The translations under genes were made by a program, and so were the position numbers. A model generated the notes under the pieces. It was not told the DNA's origin and made no database searches. It worked only from the letters and a program-made list of their open reading frames with translations. From Paenarthrobacter sp. GOM3 (GTDB lineage: Bacteria; Actinomycetota; Actinomycetes; Actinomycetales; Micrococcaceae), in the NCBI RefSeq assembly GCF_018215265.2, contig NZ_CP136562.1, forward strand, positions 2,170,001 through 2,234,000: DNA of 64,000 nt, in the 5' to 3' direction. Below, piece after piece: positions 8,681 to 15,550 of this stretch (position 1 is the stretch's first letter; each line of letters opens with the position of its first letter).

Positions 8681-9100
8681 CTAATCGGCGGCAGGCCGGC
8701 GTCGTTGTTGCTTGGTTGCCGACCGCTGTTCCTTCGCCGCCCGGTGGCGTCGTGCGGAACCGCGGGTGGGTTTGGAAGGGCGGCGGACGGACTCCGGAGC
8801 GAGCCCCGCCGCAATGAGGTCGGCCAGCTTTGCAAGGGCAAGCTCCCTGTTGCGAAGCTGGGACCGCTCTTCGGACGCCGTCACGGTTATGACGCCTGAG
8901 ACGAGCCTGCGACCAAGGCGCTGGAGCAGGATCTCCCGCTGCTCCTCGGTGATGGCAGCAGAGTCCGCGACGTTCCACATGAGTTCGGCACGGGTGTCGG
9001 TGGTGTTGACGTGCTGCCCTCCCGGTCCCGAGGATCGCGAGAACCGCCAGCTGAGTTCAGCGGCGGGGATCGTCAGCGAGGGCGGGATGCGCAGGTCCAT
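8681..9100 (-). CDS. arfB: Peptidyl-tRNA hydrolase ArfB (ribosome rescue)
   Basis: The protein has the class I release-factor-like domain of ArfB/YaeJ, with the catalytic GGQ at residues 27-29 in RSSGPGGQHVNTTDTRAEL and a long Arg/Lys/Gln-rich C-terminal tail (about residues 105-139). In E. coli ArfB that tail enters the empty mRNA channel of stalled ribosomes while GGQ hydrolyses the peptidyl-tRNA ester. The 139-residue length is normal and rules out RF1/RF2. It is transcribed with the RidA gene 45 nt downstream, with no clear functional link. Confidence 0.93.
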   Translation of the reverse strand: MDLRIPPSLTIPAAELSWRFSRSSGPGGQHVNTTDTRAELMWNVADSAAITEEQREILLQRLGRRLVSGVITVTASEERSQLRNRELALAKLADLIAAGLAPESVRRPSKPTRGSARRHRAAKEQRSATKQQRRRPAAD

Positions 9101-9204
9101 GGATCAAGCGTTACACGCCCCGAGTCCTTGGTGCTCACGGCACTCCGGGTCCTTCCCCTCGACGCGCTCATTGGAGCAAGTTCGGTGGTGCTGGCGTACG
9201 GACT

Positions 9205-9210
9205 TAGGAT
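9205..9210 (+). promoter_or_regulatory. Probable -10 element (leaderless) for the membrane protein at 9217
   Basis: TAGGAT ends 6 nt before the ATG at 9217, predicting a leaderless transcript. A TTCGGT about 18 nt upstream is a weak -35. Confidence 0.45.
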
Positions 9211-9216
9211 CTAGTC

Positions 9217-9612
9217 ATGGCCGGTTCCCCTGATGTCCTTGGCCCCATCCTGGAAATGATGACCTGGGTGGGGTTCGTCCCGGGCGTGCCTCTGCTGGTC
9301 ATAGCCTGGGCCATCGCCAGACGTCGCTGCCCTTGGGCCACAGCCGACGGAGAACAGTTCACCGCCGGGGGATTCCTGGGAGTCCAGTGGGTGGACCAAA
9401 GCAATGAGGAACGGAAAGTCCTGCTGGATGTCGCTGCCAAGGATGGAAGCCTCACGTCGCGGTCTGTAGTGGTCCATTACGATCTCTGCCACCCCTCCAG
9501 GTGTTCCCTTCAACCACCCCGGTATGACAACACCGTGCTGATTCTGGGCTGGATCCTCACTGGCATCGGGCTCCTCAGTACCATCGGCGGACTCCTCCTG
9601 GTGATCCTCTAG
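9217..9612 (+). CDS. Hypothetical two-span membrane protein
   Basis: I do not recognise a family. Hydrophobic segments at about residues 17-34 and 105-130 would place the roughly 70-residue hydrophilic middle on one side of the membrane. That middle part includes FTAGGFLGVQWVDQSNEERKVLLDV and two cysteines in DLCHPSRCS. The C terminus is an uninterrupted hydrophobic helix ending at the stop. It is monocistronic, starting 6 nt after a -10 hexamer with no Shine-Dalgarno. No function is proposed. Confidence 0.7.
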   Translation: MAGSPDVLGPILEMMTWVGFVPGVPLLVIAWAIARRRCPWATADGEQFTAGGFLGVQWVDQSNEERKVLLDVAAKDGSLTSRSVVVHYDLCHPSRCSLQPPRYDNTVLILGWILTGIGLLSTIGGLLLVIL

Positions 9613-9694
9613 CTGCGACCCCTTGAACGCCTGATCGGTCCGGGGCTAGCATTTGCGCACGGTAGACCCGTGCGGCCAAAAGCAGGAGACCCAG

Positions 9695-10312
9695 ATGAAC
9701 GACACGCCCGCAACGTTGACAGTGGATCTGATCATTTCACTGGACGGTTATGCCTCAGCCGAAGGATGGCCGGGGTGGTGGGGCTTGGAAAGTCCGGAGT
9801 ACCTGGTTTGGCTCGAGGAAGAGGGTAAAAAGGAATTCACCACCTTGATGGGGGCGAACACCTACAGGGTCATGTCGGGCATGTCCGAGCAGGCCACCGG
9901 GGCAGACTCTGGGTTTTCCGAGGAGGAGGGCGCCGCCCTGACCGGGTTGGCTGCCATGCGCAAGGTGATTTTCTCCTCTAGCCTGCAGGAACCTTTGGCC
10001 TGGCCAAACTCGGAGCTCGTGCGCGGAGATGCGGTGGAGGCGGTGCGAAGGATGAAGGAAACCGGAACAGGGAGGTTGATGACCCTCGGCAGCCTCAGTC
10101 TCTGCCGATCCTTGCTCGTCGCAGGTTTGGTTGACAGGTACAGGCTGGTCGTTTTCCCCGTTATCACCGGCCGAACCGGACGGGAGCGAATCTACGATGG
10201 CTATCCGGACGTTTCCCTAGAAATGGTAGGGAGCAGGACGTTTGGAGGCGGGCTGCAGATGCTCGAGTACATTCCCACCCTTATCGACGGCCCACCGGCC
10301 GGCCGAGGGTGA
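9695..10312 (+). CDS. Dihydrofolate reductase-family protein (RibD C-terminal-like)
   Basis: The 205-residue protein matches the RibD_C/dihydrofolate-reductase-like fold: LIISLDGYASAEG at the start, FTTLMGANTYRVMSG, then KVIFSSSLQEPLAWPNSELV and a C-terminal VVFPVITGRTGRERIY. Members reduce NADPH-dependent substrates in riboflavin or folate chemistry, but most single-domain actinobacterial members have no known substrate. The ATG at 9695 follows AGGAG at good spacing; the in-frame start 42 nt upstream lacks one. A second family member lies at 58940, and the two are clearly different proteins. Confidence 0.85.
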   Translation: MNDTPATLTVDLIISLDGYASAEGWPGWWGLESPEYLVWLEEEGKKEFTTLMGANTYRVMSGMSEQATGADSGFSEEEGAALTGLAAMRKVIFSSSLQEPLAWPNSELVRGDAVEAVRRMKETGTGRLMTLGSLSLCRSLLVAGLVDRYRLVVFPVITGRTGRERIYDGYPDVSLEMVGSRTFGGGLQMLEYIPTLIDGPPAGRG

Positions 10313-10361
10313 AGCACCGGACAGGAAACAGGATGCGCAGGGTCCTGGTGGCCTGCCGGTA

Positions 10362-10772
10362 CTAGGGCTGTTCGGGGAGCAAACTCTTCAAGCAGTCGGC
10401 GTAGTGGGTCATGGCTTCGGAGAACGTCAGAAGTTCGAAGCCTGCGTGGCCGTCGGCGCTGCGGTTTCCGTCACTGGCCTCACGCCATAAGAGGGGCTCG
10501 CTGCTGGCGCCATTTGCTGTGAGCCTTGCAATGCCCCACGGGTGGCTCGCATCCGCCACCGTGATCCCAGCCGCATCGAAAGTATCGCGCAGGACATAGG
10601 TGGTGACAGTTCGCCACGATTGAAGAAACGGTGGGCGCAACTGCTCAATAAGGTCCTCGTCCTGGAGGTTGTACGCCTCCCACAAACCCGTGGACAGCCC
10701 GTCCCACTCTTTGTCGTCGCGGACCATGCGGTGCGCTGCCTCCACATGGGCGATGGTTTCTTTCAACGTCAT
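10362..10772 (-). CDS. Hypothetical protein (136 aa)
   Basis: I do not recognise this family. It is an acidic, soluble protein with no signal peptide, predicted mostly helical (TLKETIAHVEAAHRMVRDD at the start), with several tryptophans (WDGLSTGLWEAY, SWRTVTTYVLRD). The ATG at 10772 is preferred over a GTG 15 nt upstream because GGGGA sits 5-6 nt before it. The gene is isolated, convergent with the DHFR-family gene and divergent from the general-stress-like pseudogene. Confidence 0.65.
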   Translation of the reverse strand: MTLKETIAHVEAAHRMVRDDKEWDGLSTGLWEAYNLQDEDLIEQLRPPFLQSWRTVTTYVLRDTFDAAGITVADASHPWGIARLTANGASSEPLLWREASDGNRSADGHAGFELLTFSEAMTHYADCLKSLLPEQP

Positions 10773-10910
10773 GGCCAGTCCCCACACTTCCTGTCGTCAT
10801 TCAACCCGAGGCGCCTGTGGCCGCGGCCACAACACACCTTGATGAAAAGAGAACGGACAGGAGCCCTTCTTGATTCCCTGTCCCGCGGTCGTGGGCCAGC
10901 CGGTAGTCAA

Positions 10911-10922
10911 TAAGCAAACTTA
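10911..10922 (+). promoter_or_regulatory. TAAG-N4-CTTA inverted repeat upstream of the stress-protein gene
   Basis: TAAGCAAACTTA lies about 50 nt before the ATG at 10974 in an otherwise GC-rich stretch, flanked by AA on one side and CTAATAGG on the other. Similar TAAG...CTTA elements occur before stress genes in related actinobacteria, to my recollection; this part is inference. Confidence 0.4.
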
Positions 10923-10973
10923 CTAATAGGCTGGCCGTGGGGGCGTCCCCGAACGAAGAGAGTTGAGGCGAAC

Positions 10974-11455
10974 ATGGCAGAAGAGCGCGACATCAGCAAA
11001 GTCACGGACATCATCAACGATTCCAGGATCGGCATGGTGACCACGGTCAATGAACAAGGTGCTTTGGTTAGCCGTCCGCTGGCGGTCCAGGATGTCAAGG
11101 ACGACGGCGACATGTGGTTCTTCACGGGACTGGGCACCTCACAGGTAGCGCATGTCCGTAATGATCCACGGGTCAACGTGTCCTTCGGAAAGAACGCGGA
11201 GTGGGATCTGTTGCCGGGAACGCCGAGGTGGTCACTGACCGGCAGATAATCCGCGACATGTGGAACCAAACAGTGGAAGCCTGGTTCCCGGACGGCCCTG
11301 AGACCCCTGAGGTCTGCCTGTTGCGTGTCGACTCTGAGTCGGCCGAGTACTGGACCAGCCCTGGGGGCACGGCTGCGACTGTGCTGCAGTGGGTGAAGTC
11401 CAAGGTCACCCACTCGCGGATGAGTGTCGGCGAAAGCGGCACCGTGGACCTGTGA
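10974..11455 (+). pseudogene. Pyridoxamine 5'-phosphate oxidase-family (general stress) protein, frameshifted
   Basis: The first frame (10974-11249) encodes the N-terminal half of an FMN-binding split-barrel stress protein: VTDIINDSRIGMVTTVNEQGALVSRPLAV, then DMWFFTGLGTSQVAHVRNDPRVNVSFGKNAEW. The expected continuation (GSVAGNAEVVTDRQIIRDMWNQTVEAWFPDG) appears in another frame up to 11455. The two join exactly if the GGG run at 11203-11205 had a fourth G, giving Glu-Trp-Gly-Ser-Val. So this is a single 1-base deletion in a homopolymer. It may be a real recent inactivation or an assembly error; everything else is intact. Family members bind FMN or heme-like flavin and are induced by general stress. 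Confidence 0.85.
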
Positions 11456-11461
11456 ACCGAC

Positions 11462-11815
11462 GTGGCTGATTCGGGGCGGTTTCGGCGTCTCCTGGAGGAC
11501 GAGAGGCAGCAAAAGCTCGAACTTCTCGCCGCGCTGCGCAGCGACATCACATCGGTGAACCGCGCACGCCAGGACTCGAATGTTGATGACGAGCACGACC
11601 CCGAGGGCAGCACCATCGCTTTTGAACTTTCCCAGGCCTCTGCGCTGCTGGAGCAGAGCAAACGTGGACTGGCCCAGATTGACGCCGCTCTTGAGCGCAT
11701 TGCCGAAGGGAGCTATGGATTGTGCGCGGTGTGTGGCGCGGTAATACCAGAGGGCCGACTGGAAGCCCGGCCATGGACGCCGTTCTGCGTTAAGCATGCC
11801 TCCGGCAGGGCGTAG
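11462..11815 (+). CDS. TraR/DksA-type zinc-finger protein
   Basis: The 117-residue protein has the DksA/TraR layout: an N-terminal helical coiled-coil region (residues 5-75, with ERQQKLELLAALRSDITSV and LLEQSKRGLAQIDAALERI) followed by a C-terminal zinc-finger segment YGLCAVCGAVIPEGRLEARP. The fourth metal ligand is histidine rather than cysteine (PFCVKHA), giving CCCH. DksA-like proteins enter the RNA polymerase secondary channel; a regulatory role here is inferred. GTG at 11462 is the start, 6 nt after the preceding frameshifted gene, so the two are probably co-transcribed. An AGGGC-GTA-GCCCT hairpin overlaps the stop codon. Confidence 0.82.
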   Translation: MADSGRFRRLLEDERQQKLELLAALRSDITSVNRARQDSNVDDEHDPEGSTIAFELSQASALLEQSKRGLAQIDAALERIAEGSYGLCAVCGAVIPEGRLEARPWTPFCVKHASGRA

Positions 11816-11868
11816 CCCTTTCGGAGAGAGGCAGTTTCGCTTCCTTGGCTGTTCAGGCTCCGCGTCCG

Positions 11869-12090
11869 CTAGGTCCCCATCCCCGGCTTGACCGGAACGT
11901 ACTCGATGCCTTGGTGAACCTTCTTTTGCGGTCCACGGGAGAAGCCCTTGGCATCAAGGTGATTGCCCGCCCGGTAGTCCGCCAGGGCTTGGTCGTAGGC
12001 CTCGTTGAGTTGCCGGCCGCTGAGGATCTCCTGAGTGCCATCGGTGAAGGTGACCTGTATGTGGATGCCGCTTGGGAAGTGGCGCTTCAT
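11869..12090 (-). CDS. Hypothetical protein (73 aa)
   Basis: No family is recognised. It is a small soluble protein with an N-terminal beta-like stretch (GIHIQVTFTDGTQEIL) and a basic C terminus. The ATG at 12090 has AAGG about 10 nt upstream; a TTG 39 nt further up would add 13 residues but has no ribosome site. It is convergent with the zinc-finger gene and divergent from the RibA fusion gene. Coding status is moderately supported by codon bias. Confidence 0.55.
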   Translation of the reverse strand: MKRHFPSGIHIQVTFTDGTQEILSGRQLNEAYDQALADYRAGNHLDAKGFSRGPQKKVHQGIEYVPVKPGMGT

Positions 12091-12198
12091 GCGAATGAAA
12101 CCTTGGGGATCCTGCTGTAGGGAAATCAATGTGCGGCCACGCTTTCAGAAGAGGTTTCCCCTATCTTCCCGCATGGGACTCTACGGTCGACATTTTAG

Positions 12199-12249
12199 TT
12201 GCAGGTTCAACCATTGGGTTGTACGGTTAACTTGAAGGTTCAAGCATTG
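12199..12249 (+). promoter_or_regulatory. Two phased operator-like repeats upstream of the RibA-monooxygenase gene
   Basis: An 18-bp element occurs twice, TTGCAGGTTCAACCATTG at 12199-12216 and TTGAAGGTTCAAGCATTG at 12232-12249, matching at 16 of 18 positions. The starts are 33 bp apart, three helical turns. The second copy contains a palindrome CTTGAA-GG-TTCAAG; the first has it with one arm degraded. The pair lies 28 nt before the ATG at 12278, consistent with cooperative binding of a repressor or activator. No regulator gene is adjacent. Confidence 0.6.
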
Positions 12250-12277
12250 CCTTCCTGCCCAACCTGAAGGACCCCAC

Positions 12278-14080
12278 ATGACCGCCAGCCTGGACATCGC
12301 ACCACCCGCTGCATCGCTGCCCAGGGCGACCGTTCGCAGCAACGTCACCGTGCCGCTTCAGTTTCCTGACGGATTCCGGACGACGGCGGAAGTCTTCACG
12401 TTCCACGGCTTGGCTGACGGCAAGGAGCATTTGCTTCTGGCCCTCGGCTCATGGGAACAATCCCTGCTGGCCCCGGACGGCGAACCAGGTGTTGCCCCTC
12501 TGGTGCGCCTTCACAGCGAATGCATGACAGGTGACGTCTTCGGCAGCGAGCGCTGCGACTGTGGTCCACAGCTGCGTGAAGCGGTGGAGGAGATTGCCGC
12601 CGTCGGAGGTTTCCTGCTGTACCTTCGACAGGAGGGCCGGGGCATTGGCCTGTATTCCAAACTGGATGCCTACGCGCTTCAGGACAACGGCCTGGATACC
12701 TACGAAGCCAATCTGGCTCTTGGCCATGGCGAAGACGAACGTGACTACTCTGCCGGAGTCCAGATGCTCCAGGCCATTGGTGCCACTCGAATCCGGCTTC
12801 TGAGCAATAATCCTGACAAAGCAACACAGCTCTCGGCCCTGGGAATGGACATCACCGTCCCGGCGCTCCGGGGCTCGGGATTCGACACGGAACCGCCAAG
12901 CCCGGCAACTTTGATTTCCCTGGTGGGGGCCCTGCTGCCGCGCCTCCGGGAACGCGCATCCGAAACCGAGGAACTGCGCCGTTTGCCCGAATCCACCATG
13001 ACCGACCTCCGCCAAGCCGGCGTCTTCCGCCTCCTCGCACCCAGGGGCGTTGGCGGTTACGGGATGGGCGTGGAGACCTACGCTGAGGTGGTCAGGCAGC
13101 TTGCCCGCGGTTGCGCATCGATTGCATGGACCGCGGGGCACCTGATGGAACATGTGTGGATGTTGGCCCGCTGGCCGAAGGAAGTCCAGGACGAAGTCTT
13201 TGCCTTGGGCAGGGTTCCACTGGCCGCAGCGACGGGTGCGCCCGTTGGTGTCGCCACGAAGGTTCCCGGTGGCTACAGCATCTCCGGCCACTGGAGTTTT
13301 GCTTCGGGAGTCATGCATTCGGAGTGGGCGCTCCTGGCTGTTGATTGCGACGGTGTCCGTCTCCAGGCGTTGGTCCCTGTCGCGGCGCTCGAATTGATGG
13401 ACGCCTGGCATACCGCAGGGCTGCGGGGGACGGGCAGCAATGACCTGCGGGCAGATCACCTGTTTGTCCCGGACTACCGGGTCATGGAATGGGGCCACCT
13501 GAGCGCTTCGGACAACCCCGGCAGCCTGCTCCACCCTGACCCCACACTTCACATCCTCATGGCAACGCTGCTGAACCTGGTGGCACCGTCCACCGCTTTG
13601 GGCGCCGCGGAGCATGCCTTGGAGCTGTTTCAAGCGCAATTGATGGTGCGAAAGGTCAAAAACACTACCGAGGTGCGCCAAGCAGACTCTGTACTGGCCC
13701 AAGCACGTTTCTCCGAGGCCTTCGGACTCGTTGCCACTGCCCGGCTGCATTGGGAGGAGGCGGTCCGGATTCTGGCGGCATCCATAAGGCGCTCCGGCAC
13801 GGAGCGCTCCGGTACGGCGACAGCAGGCACGGAGCCAACAGACACCGAGCGGTCGCGGTACCGGCTATCGCTTGCCCTCAGCGGCCAGGCGGCGGAGGCC
13901 GCGGTCAGGCTCATCGTCGCGGGTTCGGGCGGCAGCGCACATCGCTTGTCGCATCCGTTGCAGCGCATCCAGCGGGACGTGAATGTCCTCCTCAACCACC
14001 CCACGCTCAGCTTCGACCCCATTGTTGAGCAAGCAGGCCGGGGACTGCTGGGCCTGGGGTTCACGGTCAGGTCGTTCTAG
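12278..14080 (+). CDS. Fusion protein: GTP cyclohydrolase II + flavin monooxygenase/acyl-CoA-dehydrogenase-like domain
   Basis: One uninterrupted 600-residue frame holds two complete enzymes. Residues 20-205 are GTP cyclohydrolase II (RibA type): zinc ligands Cys82, Cys93 and Cys95 in HSECMTGDVFGSERCDC, RQEGRGIGL at 117-125, DERDY at 153-157 and SNNPDK at 176-181, all as in active enzymes. Such an enzyme opens GTP to a diaminopyrimidinone ribosyl phosphate. Residues 210-600 resemble group D flavin monooxygenases of the acyl-CoA dehydrogenase fold (HsaA-like), with RLLAPRGVGGYGMGVETYAEVV and ASIAWTAGHLMEHVWMLARWP. A Thr/Glu/Arg-rich insert lies at about 485-508. AAGGACC precedes the ATG. There is no other riboflavin gene nearby, so it probably serves a dedicated pathway rather than housekeeping riboflavin synthesis; the product is unknown. 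It converges with an MFS transporter gene, overlapping 14 bp. Confidence 0.88.
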   Translation: MTASLDIAPPAASLPRATVRSNVTVPLQFPDGFRTTAEVFTFHGLADGKEHLLLALGSWEQSLLAPDGEPGVAPLVRLHSECMTGDVFGSERCDCGPQLREAVEEIAAVGGFLLYLRQEGRGIGLYSKLDAYALQDNGLDTYEANLALGHGEDERDYSAGVQMLQAIGATRIRLLSNNPDKATQLSALGMDITVPALRGSGFDTEPPSPATLISLVGALLPRLRERASETEELRRLPESTMTDLRQAGVFRLLAPRGVGGYGMGVETYAEVVRQLARGCASIAWTAGHLMEHVWMLARWPKEVQDEVFALGRVPLAAATGAPVGVATKVPGGYSISGHWSFASGVMHSEWALLAVDCDGVRLQALVPVAALELMDAWHTAGLRGTGSNDLRADHLFVPDYRVMEWGHLSASDNPGSLLHPDPTLHILMATLLNLVAPSTALGAAEHALELFQAQLMVRKVKNTTEVRQADSVLAQARFSEAFGLVATARLHWEEAVRILAASIRRSGTERSGTATAGTEPTDTERSRYRLSLALSGQAAEAAVRLIVAGSGGSAHRLSHPLQRIQRDVNVLLNHPTLSFDPIVEQAGRGLLGLGFTVRSF

Positions 14081-15356
14081 GCGTTTCTGCTGGGCCCTCC
14101 CGGGGCGGCTCCACAGCCAAGGTGCTGGCCCGGTCCGCTGCAGCCCCTTGCTTCCGGCTCGCCAGCAGGAACGGCACCGCAATGAGCTCGATAACACCGG
14201 CCATGGCCAACGACGCCGGATAACCGTAAAGGTCCGCGCCGCGGCCCAGGAGTGGTTGGATCAACACTCCGCCGCTGGAACCCATCAGCGAATCGAAACT
14301 GAGGACAGTGGCACGCTGTTTCGACGGGATCATGTCATTCACATACGCCTGTCGGACCGGAGTAGCCGCAGAACCCACCACGGCCCACAACGCCAGCAGC
14401 ACCAGGGCTACCCAGAACACGCGCGTGGATCCCAGCACCAGGAGAATCACGGCACCCACCAGGCCGGAGAGGATCATCACTGACGTGCGTTTGTGGAACA
14501 GCTCCCGGGCGTGCGGGGCCAGCCAGCCGCCCAGGATCTGCGAGCCTGCGACAATTGCGGCAGCCAGGCCCGCGATGGAATAGGCTTTTGGGTCCCCAAA
14601 AAGGTCGAGAAGGTACGGCTGCAGAGCGTAAAAGACGTAAATTCCGACGCCGGCGCTAAAGGGAGCGGCCAGCATCATGTACCGAACTGGCCGGTTTTTC
14701 AGGCCGTTGTCTATCGAGGCCGTCAGTACGGTACGGACAGCCCGCAGGGGGCGCGTTGAACGCTCAGGCGAGAAACCGACGTCGTGCATGAGACCGAAAG
14801 CCACTGCGAACATGGCAAGCAGCACCCCCACGCGCAAAAGGAAAGGCACGCCCAGGTTGGTGGCTTGGGCAATCACGCCGCCCGCGACGGACCCAAACAG
14901 CATTGCCAGGCCCTGGACCATTTGCCCGCGGCCAAGCACGGATTCGAGCCCGCCTTCGTAACCGGAGAATCGCAAGGCGTCCACGAGCCACGCTTCGACG
15001 GCTCCGGAAAAGAACGTGAAGCCAAGGCCCAGCAGGACCGAAACCACGGCCCACATCCAAAACGGGGCTGAGACCTGCCAGAGCACGTAATACAGGTAGG
15101 TGGACACGGCCAGTGTCACGGTACCGAGCAGGAACGATACGCGGCGGCCCCAACCATCGGCCACCACCCCGGTGGGGACTTCGAAGAGGACCATGCCCGC
15201 TGTGAAGAAAGCATTCGCGGCGAAGGCTTCCAGGTTGCTGAGGCCCGCATCAAGCAGGAACAGCGTGTTGATACCCCAAATGAAGGACGCCGCCACGGTA
15301 TTACCCAGCGTCAGTGTCAGGTACACACGTTGGATCGTTCGTGCGGCGGGATTCAT
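14067..15356 (-). CDS. MFS transporter
   Basis: The protein is a 429-residue major facilitator with twelve hydrophobic segments and the loop 2-3 signature FEVPTGVVADGWGRRVSFLLG. It looks like a drug or metabolite exporter; substrate unknown. The ATG at 15356 is taken as the start because the first membrane helix begins about 15 residues later; a GTG 36 nt upstream is an alternative. It converges with the RibA-monooxygenase fusion, the two genes sharing 14 bp at their 3' ends. This makes co-selection plausible but proves no functional link. Confidence 0.87.
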   Translation of the reverse strand: MNPAARTIQRVYLTLTLGNTVAASFIWGINTLFLLDAGLSNLEAFAANAFFTAGMVLFEVPTGVVADGWGRRVSFLLGTVTLAVSTYLYYVLWQVSAPFWMWAVVSVLLGLGFTFFSGAVEAWLVDALRFSGYEGGLESVLGRGQMVQGLAMLFGSVAGGVIAQATNLGVPFLLRVGVLLAMFAVAFGLMHDVGFSPERSTRPLRAVRTVLTASIDNGLKNRPVRYMMLAAPFSAGVGIYVFYALQPYLLDLFGDPKAYSIAGLAAAIVAGSQILGGWLAPHARELFHKRTSVMILSGLVGAVILLVLGSTRVFWVALVLLALWAVVGSAATPVRQAYVNDMIPSKQRATVLSFDSLMGSSGGVLIQPLLGRGADLYGYPASLAMAGVIELIAVPFLLASRKQGAAADRASTLAVEPPREGPAETPRTT

Positions 15357-15461
15357 GGTGTCGCCGCTTCCGCCAGGGCGGGGAAGGACCACACGCCCAT
15401 TCTTGCGCTGATCGCCCCTGTTCGCCAGATCCGGGGCGGGGAAGGTTCGTCAACCAACGCA

Positions 15462-15503
15462 ACAGCCCGGACGCCCGCACGTGAGTGAGAGCATCCGGGC
15501 TGT
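15462..15503 (-). terminator. Stem-loop terminator after the RpiR-headed operon
   Basis: A 13-bp inverted repeat (arms at 15462-15474 and 15491-15503, one mismatch, starting ACAGCCCGGA) begins about 48 nt after the DUF3100 stop. The loop is 16 nt and there is no strong T run. Confidence 0.6.
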
Positions 15504-15550
15504 ACGTGGTGCGGCGGTTTGGACCGACCCAACAAATCAGCTGGTACCGG

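Noticed and set aside
12449..13750. Long minus-strand frame under the RibA-monooxygenase fusion
   Set aside because: Its composition is Cys/Gln/His-rich with no domain pattern; the plus frame carries complete motifs of two enzyme families.
12278..14080. Idea that the RibA-monooxygenase fusion is an assembly artefact
   Set aside because: The frame is continuous for 600 codons and both domains are complete with a short junction; a random join would be unlikely to keep both intact. It still deserves checking, so it is kept as a finding.
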